From Dipylidium caninum (lineage: Eukaryota; Platyhelminthes; Cestoda; Cyclophyllidea; Dipylidiidae), in NCBI GenBank assembly GCA_017562135.1, contig QEYB01001132.1, forward strand, positions 62,001 through 126,000: a stretch of DNA of 64,000 bases, given 5' to 3'. The stretch's first letter is position 1. Each line of letters starts with the position of its first letter. This document shows, piece by piece, positions 25,395 to 43,018 of the stretch. Position numbers and translations under genes: made by a program. The notes below the pieces were generated by a model. The model ran no database searches and was not told the DNA's origin. It worked only from the letters and a program-made list of their open reading frames with translations.

Positions 25395-27218
25395 TTAGCA
25401 GCCAGATTTTGCCATGATTTTTGCCTCTTCCTCAGCCATGAACTCTTGAATGATAGGTTCTTCATTTTTGTACAAATCTTCCTGAATTTTAAGTTGTTCA
25501 AATCTGAGTTTGACCCGTCGATTTATTTCGTCCAAATCCAAAGAGTCCATAGATGATGAACGTGGAATGTCTTCTACGTTGTTGTCTACAAAAATGGAGT
25601 TTGAACTTAATGAAATATCCCCATTGTAATTCTGTTCACCATCCCAACTCGAGTTCAACTTCTTCATTCTACGGGGACAATCTAGTGTCAAACCCCGGTG
25701 AACTTTCATAGGTCGGTTGAACTTTCGAGTGTCGAAGCAGTTATCGGAAGATGTCATGTGAACTGTCCGTGGGTCATAAACTTGAACAATTTCCTCAGTT
25801 GCTTCTTGGCACCTTTGGATCCGTACTTTCTCTGCAGCTAACTCCACTTTTAGTTGCGTTATTTTTTGAAGCAACTCAGCCAACTTTTTAGCATCTTGTG
25901 TTTTCCCATGATTGTGGGTTATTCGGGTTACCTTCTTTGGCCTATTTTGTATGTGATTGGGTCTTAATGTCACTTGTATGCAGACACTATGCTTCCCATT
26001 ATCCACCGGAGCCGATTTCGTGGTAGATGTCTCCCCATTATTTGGTTCGGTTTCTGTTTTATTTGATTTAGGCCTTTCATCAATAACTATTTCTTTTGCA
26101 AGTTCCTTTTCTTTCTCCTCACGAATACGTTGTTTTTGACAGAGACGTCTTTCCTCTATTTGCGCCATCAGTTCTGCTCGATACATGGCGTTAGCTTGTT
26201 TTTGTAGCTCCGTCAATGGTTCGCCAAATATTCCGTTGCCTCCTCTGGCATGTCCTGACTGCCGATTGTTAGATGAATTTTGTTTTTGATCTGCTGACTC
26301 TTCATTACTCAAATTTTGGATTTGGTGACCAATAATACCGTGTTCTTGTAGTTTGGCGAAATTGGCTCGATCTTCTTCCAGCTCTTTTTGGCGTTGTTCT
26401 TCCTTCAGCCTTTGTTTTTCCTCGATTTGTTTCTTTAAATCCATGGCGTATTTTTCCTTTTTTATCTGCTTTAAACGTTGCTCAGTCAAAGAAGGATTTC
26501 CATTTCCAAGATCAATTTTGTTGATTTCTGGGGAGATTGCGGTTCTCTTTTCAACACCAGGTGCGTGATGATTTTCTGGTGTTTTTACCGTTCTTATAAT
26601 TTCCTCCAACTTGTTTAGACGTTCAACAGCTTTTTCAATCATAGTTGACTTGTTTTCATCTGTTATAATTGATTGGGTACTTTCAATGCATGATATATCA
26701 TTCGATTTTGTATCAATATGATGCTTCGATTCCACATTTTGTTGTTGTTTTAAGTCGTTTACACTTTTTTGTAAGGTATCCAGTCTGCTAAGAAGTATAC
26801 AAAGTGGATTATCTTCGACCTGAATCACATTTACCCCCTTCAAAATCACAGCGGTTTCCGCAGCTTTTTCATCATTCTGCTCAACTTGACAGCCTTTTCT
26901 ACGCGCAAACCTATTGCGAAATCTTTCTTCATCAAGGTTTTTAAATTTTTGATATTCTAGGTTTAGCTGTTGTTGCTTTCTCAGCTTTTCCATGCTTTCG
27001 TCCCGGAATTTAAAGAATGAGTTTCCCCCACTTGGGGCAAAATTATCTTCCCTATCAGGGGCATGGTTTATAAAGTTCTTTTATCGATATATTGGAAATA
27101 AGTGAAACATTACTAACCATCATCGCAGGGGTTATGCAGTTTTTCGTGAGGTCGCCAGTGTTTCGTTGATGCAAGTAAATACTCGTGGTTAGTTAAAACA
27201 ATAGTACCATATTTTAAA
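25395..27218 (-). CDS. CSPP1: CSPP1-like centrosome and spindle-pole associated protein, 5' end unresolved
   Basis: CSPP1 binds microtubules and supports spindle poles and cilia. The terminal exon (25395-27046) gives 549 residues and an upstream exon (27118-27218) joins in phase across a 71-nt intron. Diagnostic match: ARGGNGIFGEPLTELQKQAN to human CSPP1 ARGNVFGEPPTELQIKQQ, followed by a shared QIEE helix. The end also fits: DEINRRVKLRFEQL and EFMAEEEAK parallel human DELRVRNEERM and RFMAEQLNQ. Between these lie long Glu/Lys/Arg/Gln-rich helices, predicted coiled coils (for example EKYAMDLKKQIEEKQRLKEE). The N-terminal part of the family is not seen and should lie upstream of 27218. The terminal exon is long for this window, where most coding exons are 50-500 nt. 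The gene assignment rests on the two motif blocks. Confidence 0.87.
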
Positions 27219-30200
27219 CTAATGAGGTTCTTTTCAGTTTTTGATCTCGTCCATGATAAAGTTTACTGGGTAACAACATAATTTCGGTGATTAACGCAAA
27301 ATCCAGTTTTAAACAAAAATAATGCCGTGTGTACAACTACACCAGACTTTGTTTAATTTTATAGTCGTGATTTCGTCTGTCTTTCCTGCCGCCTCTAATG
27401 CCCATACTTCACGCCCTGTTATCCGAAACTATTCTATTCCAAGGAAACTAATTTATGATTTTTGTTCTCCGAAAAGATTTTTCTCTGAGTTCTGATGACA
27501 TCATCCAATGTTATGAATCACAAATAAGATATGGAATATTCGTTCAAACGGGCAGTTTTGTAAATTCTATAAGCAATCACATCTTTTTCAAAATGACTTC
27601 TATTGGGATGGACGTATTCACGTGTGTCGCCATCACCCTATCATGTTAAATTTCACTGCGGGGGATTATTACAATTACACGATTCAAGAAAGGGTAATAA
27701 AGTCCACAAAATAAGCTACTGAAGATAATATTGAAAATTGGTAGGGGGAACATCCTGCCACTGGCATTTACCATTTGGAATGTCGCCACATGCGGCTTGG
27801 ATTCAAGGTACTACCGCAACTCTTTCCGTTCCCACACTATTTTGTCGTTTTATGAATGAATGGACAATCTCCCACTAGATTGTTTTATTCATTGGAAATG
27901 GAAATGACGTCGTTTGCGGTTAACTGCATATTTATACTTTGCTATAAGACAACTCGTCTAAACTTACGTAGAATCTGCTGACCTTATCAAGCTTCCTTTA
28001 CATTCCGTTTCCTCCAATTTTACCTATTTCAAATTAATTCTCCACTTTTTTTCCACTTTTTTAAAACTAACTAGAATAATTCTGATCGCGGCGGAAGTGA
28101 TCGACATGGAAAGACTTTGATCTCAGTCCAGAAGTTTGAAAGTAAACGTTATAAAGTTGATAGGAAAGACTTTGTTGCCCTCAGGAAAATGGACCTCAGT
28201 ACAGGCTCCTGAAGAGTTCGATGATCAGCTCAAAGTTATTTCCTCTTCAACCGGTCGTAAAATCATGGGCATCATACCCTTAGTTGTCCTTTCTTCGAAG
28301 CCTGCGTTTGCTCTCAAAACTATGGCGGTGCTGGGGGATCTGTCTGTAAAAACTTACTTCTTCTCAGTCGCCCTCTTCCAACCCTCGCCATCACCGAACA
28401 GAACGAGATCGTTAGTTTTGTTTTTTCGCTGTCCAGTCTCATGAAATTAGACGCGACAGAAGAGTCTAGAAGCGCTTGGAAAAGGTGCCTGCGTTAAAAG
28501 CTGCCAGTGTTGCTACCGTCTGGAATTCCCAACTAGAATTTTCAAGCGATGACTAGGAGATTTCTCCTTATGCCGAGCTGGTCTTACTTTCCTAGTACCT
28601 GGCTATGGCAGTAATCTCATTTAAATGCTCACCTGTAGGGTATTACTAGCTGGCTCAGTAGAATGGCAATTTTGAGACTTGTCTCCCTCTTGTAAACTTG
28701 ACTCAGAAGCGCATTTGGATTCAAGCTTCGGACAAAATGACTCTAAGCCGTCTTTTCTTTTAGGTTACTGGGAAAGTGCGGCATGACCCGTGGAACCCAT
28801 AAAGAACGGAAAAGTAAATGGTGACTTTAAGATGTAATCTCTCCAGTGTGAATATTGGTAACTTTTCTCCTGTCCTAACTGCCTAATTTTCGTTGAACTT
28901 GTCCTTCTTGATAATAACTTGGTTAAAATGATCAAAAGGCCAAAAGTGGTGGAATTATTGACAGTCTAAATGAACCTATCCCCCATGAACTTTCGTATTT
29001 ACACATTCGAGTTAGAGCTAATAAATAACATCTCTCCCACGATTTTATAAAAAGTGCGGCACTCAAGTATGTCTATCTAAGAAAGATTTTCGGGTAGAGT
29101 CTTATCTTGCTGGGTATGTCAGTCACCCTAGTTTACGCCATCTACCCCCTTTAGCAAAAGAAATGAACTATTCCAATTCGAGTTGCGATGAGCAAAACTA
29201 GTTTGGCACGTAGAGCAACAGATGTAACTGACACAGCCCATGATTAAGTTGTCATCGATGCTTGCAAACGTAGTACGTTAAAGTAACAATCGTTTTTGGG
29301 GATGTTTTTATGTTTGACATCGGATCCCGATCTTCCGTGTGATTTGGGATCGCCGTTTTCTATAACAATAGTCGCTGTTTTATTGCACAACATCAGAGGC
29401 CTTATCTCGCCTCTTTGTAAATTGAAACAGCAATGAACTTCGGGAAATCAACAGAGCCCTGTTATCCATGCCGAATTAACTAACAAGTCATAAGATATGC
29501 ATTACTTACTATATGCGTTGAAAACGCTTCGCCAATGCATCACTTTGCTCTTTCCTCAAACAAATAGCTTCAGTTGATAAAATAGATAAACCAGTAGTTA
29601 TATTGGTACACTTTCGTGAAAATATGAAAGGTCTACTGTATTTAGACTACCCACTATTTCATACTAGCGAAATTATTGGAAACATTGTCGCCATTGTCGG
29701 CGACTCAACTATTCTGCCACATTAAGCCAGCGTTCATCCGTAAATTTAATTTATTACAGACAACTTCACCTATCTTTCCCCGCAACATCTTCCAAATCAG
29801 TATGGTGTGAGGCATGCAAACCTTTTCAAATTGCGTAGATTTACAGTGCTTTTAAAAGTCCTTACGCTTCCAGTACCACGATGTGATTATGAACTCGTAA
29901 ATTATTATTGTTTTTTTAGTTAGTATCTCTCAAAGCGCCGCTTTCTATCGCCAAGGCTACTAAACCACATGTGGAATGCAGAGGAGCCCCACAGCGCAAT
30001 TTACGACTCCATGACTGCGATAGGGGAAAGTCTAGTTTGATTTGGACGTGTTATAGCGCTTACTACGACCTTTCACCGACAACAGCCCAGCTCTGACCCA
30101 GTCCAATTTGCTCAAGGAACTCCCATATTCCCTCACAGATGCTCCTCAGTCCATCGGGCGCGAAGAATGCAAAATCAGACGGATTATTTAGCAGTGCGGC

Positions 30201-31059
30201 CATAGGCGACAATTTCTGCTTTGCTATCACATATTCACTGATTTGTAAGAAAATGACATTACATCTTGTACGAACTTTTAATTTTCATATTACGAAGTTT
30301 CACTCCGTTTTAGTTATCACTTCCCCTGAGACTTTTTTAGACGCGTAGTTCGGTTACATACGTTTGGCTGGAATTACAGCTCTCAATCCGAATGTACGTG
30401 TATACTACTGTGGCAAGGCAAAGTCTAGTTTGGTTTAGACTGACGCTCCCACCTACGCAATCATGCCTAACGGCGAGTTGAATGGTTACCGAGCAATGCA
30501 TGACTCGGAGACATAAGATACTTCTGTGAGTTTCATTAATGCAACATTTAATTTACTTAAAATACAGGCAAATTCATCGAAGACGAAAAAGTGGTGAGTC
30601 AGCAGAACTTACTTCAAAGGTGGACAAATTCCTGAAAGTCGTTCAGCTGAAATGCGGAAAACGAAACCGTGAACTGCACCTCCATTGCACTATCTTCTGT
30701 TCGGAAAGCGGGCAACGAAAGGGTCTTTGATGACTATATATAACACTAACAAGACATGAATGGAGAAGAGTCGTTTTTAGTCCTGTTATAGGATTGGTCG
30801 GAATCGCGTCGGTTCTGGTCACATGGAGATGACTACTCTATCTCGCCTAAAATAGGCGCTTGAGTGGCACTGAGCCATGAATGAGAGGATACGGAGGGAA
30901 ATACCAGTGACGCCATTTCGTGAGGGTCTTAGGAACGCTATTAAGCCATGGTTAAACTTAATTATGGCGGTCGCAAGGTGAGTGGTTTGGATTGACGTAC
31001 GGAAGATATCGTTCGTATCGTAGATGTTTCTGCGGATAAAGGCAAGTCTCTATGAAGGT
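27219..31059. other. Gene-poor AT-rich stretch
   Basis: Probably contains CSPP1-like 5' exons or promoter on the left and 3' flank of the acetylcholinesterase gene on the right. Plus-strand frames near 28095-28500 show fragments with protein-like composition in different frames, as in a decayed copy of something, but I could not identify a family. Confidence 0.4.
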
Positions 31060-35472
<4,413 letters not shown>

Positions 35473-37028
35473 CGTTGCGTCTATTTCTTCTCCATCTCCC
35501 TTTTTGGGACAATCGTAACTGCAAATTTAAGACCAGAATGGCATTAATGGAAGCTCTCCGGAAGGTTGAAAGATGGGGGCAGAGACGGGGATAAACAATG
35601 CGTTGCTCCGTCGACAGATGGCCAATGGGTGTCGGAGTTTAATGCACACCAAGGGAAGTACCAGGCGCGGAATCTGATTGGTCCGTTAGGGCGTTAAACA
35701 GAAAGAGGTGGGGTCACGTGAGAAAATTGAGTGTACATGTGAGGTGCAGCGTGCGTTGACACTTAATATGCTTGTAAGGCGCTACTTGTTATCATGTGGA
35801 CTTGTCGTGCTAACTCGTACAAGCAAAATTAGGGTTACAAAAGTAAAGTAAACTGTTGAGAAATTGAGCCGGGCGGCTTTAAGCCCCAAAGGCTTTTACC
35901 AGTCTAAAATGTTAAACCGTTGTTTGGGCCTTGGTTTCTTTCATGATTATAACGCTATGCCAATATGAGGGTTGGAAGGTTGATAGACAAACAAATAGTT
36001 AAGACGAGTATGGCGCCATCCGGCGGAAAACGCAATTTAAAAAATAATATTTCGTTAATGGATCCGAGGGGTCAATATTTGATTGGATTCAGAGGTATTT
36101 CATCCATCTTTAACGTACTCGTAATAGTTATTCCATTTTCTGCATTTATTCCAAAAGTTTAGGGTTTTAAATAAGGCGCTCAATGGTTCCCCTCTTTGCA
36201 CTTTCCGTTTGTCAAACCCAAGTTGGCCGCACACGACAAAACGTTAACCCAAACAATTTCGGTATCTCAGCTAGTTTCTGGCTATTTTGTCCATAAATGA
36301 TCCACAAGAATAAGGAAGTTATTACAGATTAACTGATTTTTATCCTAACGACGTTCAAAAGGTTCGTCAGGCTATTATTAGACCCTAAGCATGCTGTTTT
36401 ACTTCTCCTGTAATGAGTTTATGTTATCCGAGAGCATCAGCATATGCGTAGTAAACCCTACATAATGTTAAATTCCGCATTTCCTAAAGCTTAACTACTA
36501 TTATCCAGACTGACTTCGCAACCTGGATTCACTAAGTTTGATAGTTGGATAGGAAAATCAATTTCATGCAGTCCAAACTGAAAAGGTGGTCTCCAACTTA
36601 AAAAGTCTCTCCAGGAGAAAACCATATTTTCTCCAATGTTGACGTCGTGGACTCACTCGTCCACATGTGTGCTAACAATGAAATTATTGGAATAAACTTT
36701 GCATATATGTTACTGCAAAAGATCCTTAATCTTCCCAGCAATTGGAGAACGTGGAAGGCATTATCGTTCCGTGAAATATTTTGAATTTGTATCAAGGTTA
36801 ACGCGTTTTCATTGTTTCACAGTCTTTTGGGACTTCCAAATTCCGCGAAGGCCCACAAATACTCATCTTAGAAATGATCTAACCATATATATATTTGTTG
36901 TGTTTCATTATGCCCCAGTTTTAGAGTTTTTAAATTATGCTTATTATTAATTACAGCAGCAAATTTGTTCATCGACATACCATTATTGCTATCCCACTCG
37001 CCGTGTTTAAATTATCCAATCAAAACCT
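35473..37028. other. Intergenic, divergent promoters of AChE and the SOCS7-like gene
   Basis: No domain or RNA gene seen. Transcription leaves this region in both directions, so it probably carries both promoters and possibly a non-coding 5' exon of the SOCS7-like gene. Confidence 0.5.
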
Positions 37029-37091
37029 GTGACCACATTTGGACAGTGCGCCCCGTTGAAGCAATTTTCAATTTCGGACTTGGAGCATGAG

Positions 37092-40000
37092 ATGCGTCGC
37101 TCCACACCTGGAGTCTTCGGTGGTATTGAACCTCACACGCCGCGAGTGTGTGGACCTAAATCTAACCACTCATTTCGCGCTAGTTCAGATGATTCCAGAC
37201 GTTGTGTTCCTCCACCGGTGCCTTGTCGAAACCAGCCTCCTCCCCTTCCACCTAAGCACCATCTCCGTAAAACTGATGGGTTTGATTTTAACAAACATAG
37301 GGAGCCGCTCGAACCCTTGGACTCTTATGGAAAGTACGTTTTACGAGTCAATAAGCGATTCCAACGCCTCCTCACGATCGAACCGAAATCCGACGTTTCC
37401 ACAATCCTATGCAACCCGCGACGTCCCGCGGTCCAGCGCCAATACACCCTTTGAATTTCGTTCGATTTCTCCTCGCGCGTTGGGGCTCCGTTGCGGTGGT
37501 AGAAATATGCTCGGTCACGCACCTTATGATGCCAAAACTTTTAGACTCCAATTTCCCACTTCATTCGTTCTCGACCCCAGTTCTGAATTTCTAAAGGGAC
37601 CTTGTACTTGCAGTCTGGGAACTGGGGGAGGTGCCAATCAGCAGTACAACCAAAGTCCGGTCTGGTCGAAGATGCCTTCTGTGGGGCTGGTCGCCTTTCT
37701 GACGTGACACAATCGAAGACCTCGGGTGCGGTTTCAGGAGGCCGAAATCCGAGCCGCCAAGAGAAAAAGCCTATCGGTGTGGATACCCGCCCTTGGACTA
37801 TTTCGCGGTTTTCCAGAACGATGAGCCGTTTCTTTCGGTGGAAAGTGTCGCATCGTAAAAGCAAATCCAATTCCATGCGGTCTCGATCTGTTTACTTCTC
37901 CGATTTTCATGAAAACTTCAATGTAGACACCGCTCCTGGGCCTTCCCCTCCGATTGTATGTCACACTGGATGATCTTTTGATTTGACAATCAACCCTTAT
38001 TTTCTCTTTACTTCTTATTAGTCATTTGGAAGTATTTACATTTCTCATTTTCTTGACTCTTATCACCCCTCTAGGGTCAACTGTAACTTATGGGGTTAAG
38101 TTTGTTTCCCATTTTGATTTTTCATGATTTTTTTTGTTCGTGTATGTAACAAGGCGAGGGAATTAATCAGACTATTTTTCCCCTATTAGACAATGTGTTC
38201 CCCACCCTCGGCGTCTCCGGCAGTGACGCTTCCCTCTTCCCAGTTTCTCCCCTTACCTCCTACCGTACCTGCAGGAGAAGCTGATACTTCCACCTCGCCC
38301 ATTCTACGCTGCCGTGATGTTGCTCATCATCAACAACTTCAGACAATAACAGCAGTGTCCACTTCCACGGAGGCACCAATTTGTGGCAGTCCTTCAGCCA
38401 TTTCCTGTGTCCATCATGTTCATCATATTCACCACGTTCATCACGTCCACCACCATCTCCACCACATGCCCCAGCCTCCTCCGCTCCCTCCCGTACCTCG
38501 GCCGACATCAGGTTCACAGGGTGTGACCTCCCCAGTACCTGCAACCGATGACGCTGCTGCCCTTATTATGATGCTTGAAAATGCCGCTACTCTCGGTGAA
38601 ACACCACCTCCTTCTCTGCCTCTCTCCATTCTTAAAGACTCAAAATCGACTGAACATCAAGCGGTTAGCCCTTTTCATTATACTTCGTTTTCATACCCTG
38701 GTAGGCTAAATTTCTCACATTTTCCGTGCGACAACTTAGGTCGGAAACGCCGGGAACTCCCACACCTACAGCGCCTATGGCGTCCGCAGTGGAACAGCTC
38801 CTGTTTGTTGTCCAATTTCGTCTTCGCCGCCACCTCCGCCTCCACCACCCCCATTGCCACCACAGCCTTCTGCTTCTGCACTGCATCGGCAGAATACTAC
38901 AGTGTGTTCAAATCCACGGTGTATTACTGCGCATTGTCGTCGCCGTGTCCAGGGTGGGCCTTGAGACTTTATTAACTATTGGGTGTTGTGGTACGGCCTT
39001 TAGGCCGTAGCACAATGTATCATGTGATTTGATTCATCGCCAGCAGCGGCACATGCGCGTGGATGCATGTGCATACCAGTTTGTTGTCATCTCATAGGGT
39101 TTAATATGTGTGTTTGTATGGACGCGTGGTGAGTCATTAGTAATGCTGCCGATACCACCGCTAGCGCGACTCCGCCATGCCTAGTACGTCGCACATCCCG
39201 TTCAGCTTACTTCGTTCGTGTGAGTGCGTGTGTGCTTGTCCCACCCACATATACTGCACGCAGCATGCACTATGCCATCTTGTTCAGATGTTGTGCGGGA
39301 TGCAGGTTGCAACACGGACGTCCGCCCTCTCCGTCATTGCTCAACTAGTTGTGAGGAGGATCCCCAGTCGTTCATTTACCTCTGTTCTGGTTTTTGAGAT
39401 TACCGTACTAGTAACCTCTCAGTGTTCACCCTAAAGTAGGCAGTCGTAAGAGCTGACAAGAGTTAAAGTTTAAGAGTTCAAACACTTGCCGGGCCGTTCC
39501 ATCCCACCGCTAAATCGTTCAAAATACTCCGAGTGTGCATGTATTCTCGACCCTCTTAGGTGTCAAAAGGCCTGAGTGTGGAGTTGATTTGGAAAATTGT
39601 GGCTTATTGTTTACACCGGCTATCTCTTGAAGCGGATGCTTTATTTTTACATCATGTTTTTTGAAGAAAAGCGACCCCTAGAATGGAAATTGCCTGGGCC
39701 CTCAAATCCACTACGCGAAACTCGAAATTAACACTCATTTCTGTGCTCGAGTCCTTGATATTTCTGTTCAAATCGAATGGAGCGTCAACTTGTTTTTTAT
39801 CAGCAAATTTTACTCTACCTAGGTTCTCCGGGCGATCACCTGCGTACGCCGACGTCGATCGAACTAGCCGAATTGGCCGAGGTAGGCGCAGAGGCCGTAT
39901 TCTCCAATGGCGGCAATGGTGGCCGGACCACGACAATGACGACAACCACAAGAACAACGAGCAGCAGTAGCTGCACCGATCCATTGCCGTCTTCTTCACC

Positions 40001-43000
40001 GAATGCGACATCCGTGGGGCCTTCCTGTCCCAATTCACCGGCTCCGGCGACTTCGGCAACGACGGGAGGAACGGCATCATCTGCTACACGCTTGATGCAT
40101 CACATGCATCATCACCATATGCACCACATGCTACATCACCTCCGCCCACCCTCTACTGCCCCTGCGCCAGCCAATACTTTGGCAATTCCGTCGGCTCATT
40201 CCACGCCTGTCGCTCCTCCTGCTCCCGGTGGTTCAGCCGTCTCGAATAGTGCCGCAACACTGGATCATCGCTCATCCTTTCAGGAGAGTATGAAGGCGCT
40301 TAGAAAGGTACTCCAATCTTCCCGCCCCTTTCCTTTATTGAATGTGATTCATCGATGTGTGCGTGTGCGTAACACCCCTATTTGGGGGACATGGTTTTGG
40401 CTGACGGCCAACACATCTGCGTATCTCCCCCTCCCCTTCTCTCCATTCCCTTCCTCTGTCTTCATCACCGCTACCACCGCCATCGTCATTTCCTCCCACC
40501 ACGCACGTATGTGTGTGCATACGACTTGGCCCGTTTTGCGCGTGTCCGTACGCACATACGTACGTATGCTCTCGCCCTAGTTCTGCGTGTCCGTAAACAC
40601 GTCGGCTTCACGTTACACTACTGAGGCTTGATTTACCTGTTTGGCACCTCGATTAGCCTTATTATTCTCCTATAAATCATGCAAATGTCATTGTCCTTAT
40701 GCCTCGGCAGCGATTGGATTTGCATCTCACTTCGCCCCTTTTTTTGCAGCGCAGATTTGAGTCTAAAAACTTGTCTTTTCCCTCTACTCGATAATCGGCA
40801 TTCCTTATTACTTCAGTAAACTTTACTTGGCTTAATTATTTACCGAATTTTTGTCGCGTCGGCCAGTTATTTGCGTCTCATTTTCTCGCATTCTCTTTGC
40901 ATGAAATTTAAAATTTTATCCCCTAGATCAGTTGCTTCGTAGAGCTTATTTCACTAACCAATAACTAAGCTCACTATGATTTCAATCATTCTTTATAATC
41001 AGTGTGGAAGGTCCTTTCCAATATGCCTATGTATGAAGGTAGCAAATTACTTCTACCAGAATGTCTTTCTTTCTTTGCGCTTTTGGGTCCATGTGTGTGT
41101 CTTTGCGCGCGTGCATGCATGCATACACGTATGTGCGTCTTTTCTGGCACCATGCCAAGTTCTAGACGCCTCAGGCTTGTGTTTGTGTGTGCCAACTACT
41201 TTACGTGTGCTGTTGGCCTGATACCTATTCGCTCCTCCACTATTCTCCCCACCTTTGACGTTGCATCATTCCTGCGAAATTTGACAACCCATTTCTTTTA
41301 TTTTTCCCGCTTCAGATGGGTTGGTATTGGGGTCCACTAAGCTTTACCGAGGCCGAGAAGCTTTTGGCCAACCGTCCTGATGGAACTTTCTTGGTGCGGG
41401 ATAGCGCTCATGACACCTTTTTCCTTAGCCTCAGTTTTCGGGTGAGGGGCACTACGTACCATACCAGGATTGAACATAGCCAAGGTGAGTTAACAAACTA
41501 TCGAGATATATATATATATATCTCTCTCGTTCCTCTCGCTATCATTTTTCAAGAGTTGGTATCCCCCTGTGCTCATCTTCCATGGGCGTTGGTATTCGCT
41601 TTGATTTGCGTGGAATGATAGGTGTACATCTCTGTCTTTATTCTTTTCGTTAATGACTAATTTAGAAGTTCGTAGGTCACACTATCCTTGTGCACCCATC
41701 TCAACCAGCCCGTGGCCAATCAAACCAAACTTCTCGGATTGGTAAAGCGAGTTATAGGAAACTATGACCAATACCACCAAATGTAACTGAAAAGAAATTC
41801 AAACAATCTAACATACACAGTCAGTGCCAATCTCGATGCTACATTAGCTCTCTTGTGTGTGCATGCGTTCACACGCGCGCGTAGAATTTGCGTGACTTTG
41901 TTTGGCAGGCAGTTAGGCCCATAGCGAGCTGAATGAATACAAACACATACACAATTAGAGAGCGCGATAGAGGGTGCAAACAGTTGGATCCAACAGCCCA
42001 TTTGGCATCGCTTCACCTCCCCTTGTTCTGTCGCTGCACGTGTGCGAATGCACCAGCGATGGCGAGAGTGACTGTACACGCGTGTGTGTGTGTGTATATG
42101 TGACTGTTTTCACCCCCTTCTCTCACCATTACCTGGCTCTCTTTGTCTTTTCCTCTCAATGGGATGGAGATTGGAGAACTTAATGGAAAGCCTTGGTGCT
42201 TTCATCATCGACCACCGCTTTAGTTTTGACATGACATATGGATCTGCAGAGGTTCCAGTCGTTACCTAGGCGACTAATTAGGAGACTTCTTGTTTGATAA
42301 TCGAGCAAGCACAGGCAGCACGCCAGCTGCTGTGGTGTAGGGTGTGTAATGCCCGTGTGTGTGTGTAAGCTTATTTCTTTGGGCAAGCTTGCAGCGTGTA
42401 CCTGCGTGTGTGCTACCTGGTCTGCAGGCCAGTCTGCTGTTGCGTGCATCCTATCGATTCCCCGAGAGCGCTGGTATGTATTGCCTGCCAGCCAGTCAAC
42501 CAACTGGTACGTGGGTCGCGTGCTGTGGAGGGGTCTCCATCCACCGGCTCTTCTCCTCCCCCCTCCATCCCCACCTCTTAGGCATTTTATCCATTTAACA
42601 GCAAACTGTTGTATTCTCCGACAGGTCGTTTCAGTTTCTGGTTCGAGCCGGAATCGCACAGTGCTAGCACTGTGGTGGAATTCATTGAGAAGGCGGTGGC
42701 GCATTCAATTGGCGGCAAATATCACTACTTTCTCCAGACCAGTACACCTGGCCAACAACCGGTCGAAGTCTCCCTCCTCTCTATCCCCTTTCGCGGTTCC
42801 AGGTTGTACAATCATTGAAGCACCTGGCTCGCTTCACAATTCTCTCTCACGTGCGTCGGGACCATGTGGCACGACTGCCCCTGCCCCCAGGTCAGATTGG
42901 TTACCTGCTTGAAAAACAAGTCTACTGGGAGTCCCTGGAGGATTTCGAGGAGACTATTCGTGATCGACCTCCACTTCAGTTTACCCCTGTCTCGGCCTCA

Positions 43001-43018
43001 TCCCCCGAGAAACCCTGA
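37092..43018 (+). CDS. SOCS7: SOCS7-like adaptor: Pro/His-rich N-terminus, SH2 domain, SOCS box
   Basis: SH2-SOCS proteins bind phosphotyrosine targets and recruit Elongin B/C-Cullin 5 for ubiquitination. Phase-consistent exons: 37092-37266, 37301-37579, 37642-37955, 38190-38663, 38740-38953, 39823-40307, 41316-41484, 42625-43018 (with an internal break, see 42768-42802). The second join is uncertain: intron 37567-37613 would also fit. The SH2 domain starts at GWYWGPLSFTEAEKLL with the FLVRDS arginine loop. RFSFWFEPES and VVEFIEKAVAHS parallel SOCS7 (SLWCHPK, VVEFIKRAIMHS) more closely than SOCS6. The SOCS box shows SLKHLARF and the LPLPP Cul5-box motif. ISRFSRTMSRFFRWK resembles the basic segment of SOCS7. 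The N-terminus has PPPLPPK SH3-ligand-like motifs and two long His-rich tracts. No ATG was confirmed upstream of 37092, so a further 5' exon is possible. Confidence 0.92.
41506..41521. repeat. (AT)8 microsatellite
   Basis: Sits 22 nt after the donor that ends the first SH2 exon of the SOCS7-like gene. Confidence 0.9.

Noticed and set aside
25957..26568. Plus-strand frames inside the CSPP1-like exon
   Set aside because: Ser/Phe-rich shadows of Glu/Lys/Arg-rich coiled coil on the other strand.
28095..28500. Plus-strand frames with protein-like pieces
   Set aside because: Pieces lie in different frames with stops between them and no family was recognised.
37334..37355. A 22-nt intron in the SOCS7-like gene
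   Set aside because: It would restore phase, but it is far below the observed minimum; the 34-nt intron at 37267-37300 explains the same frame change.
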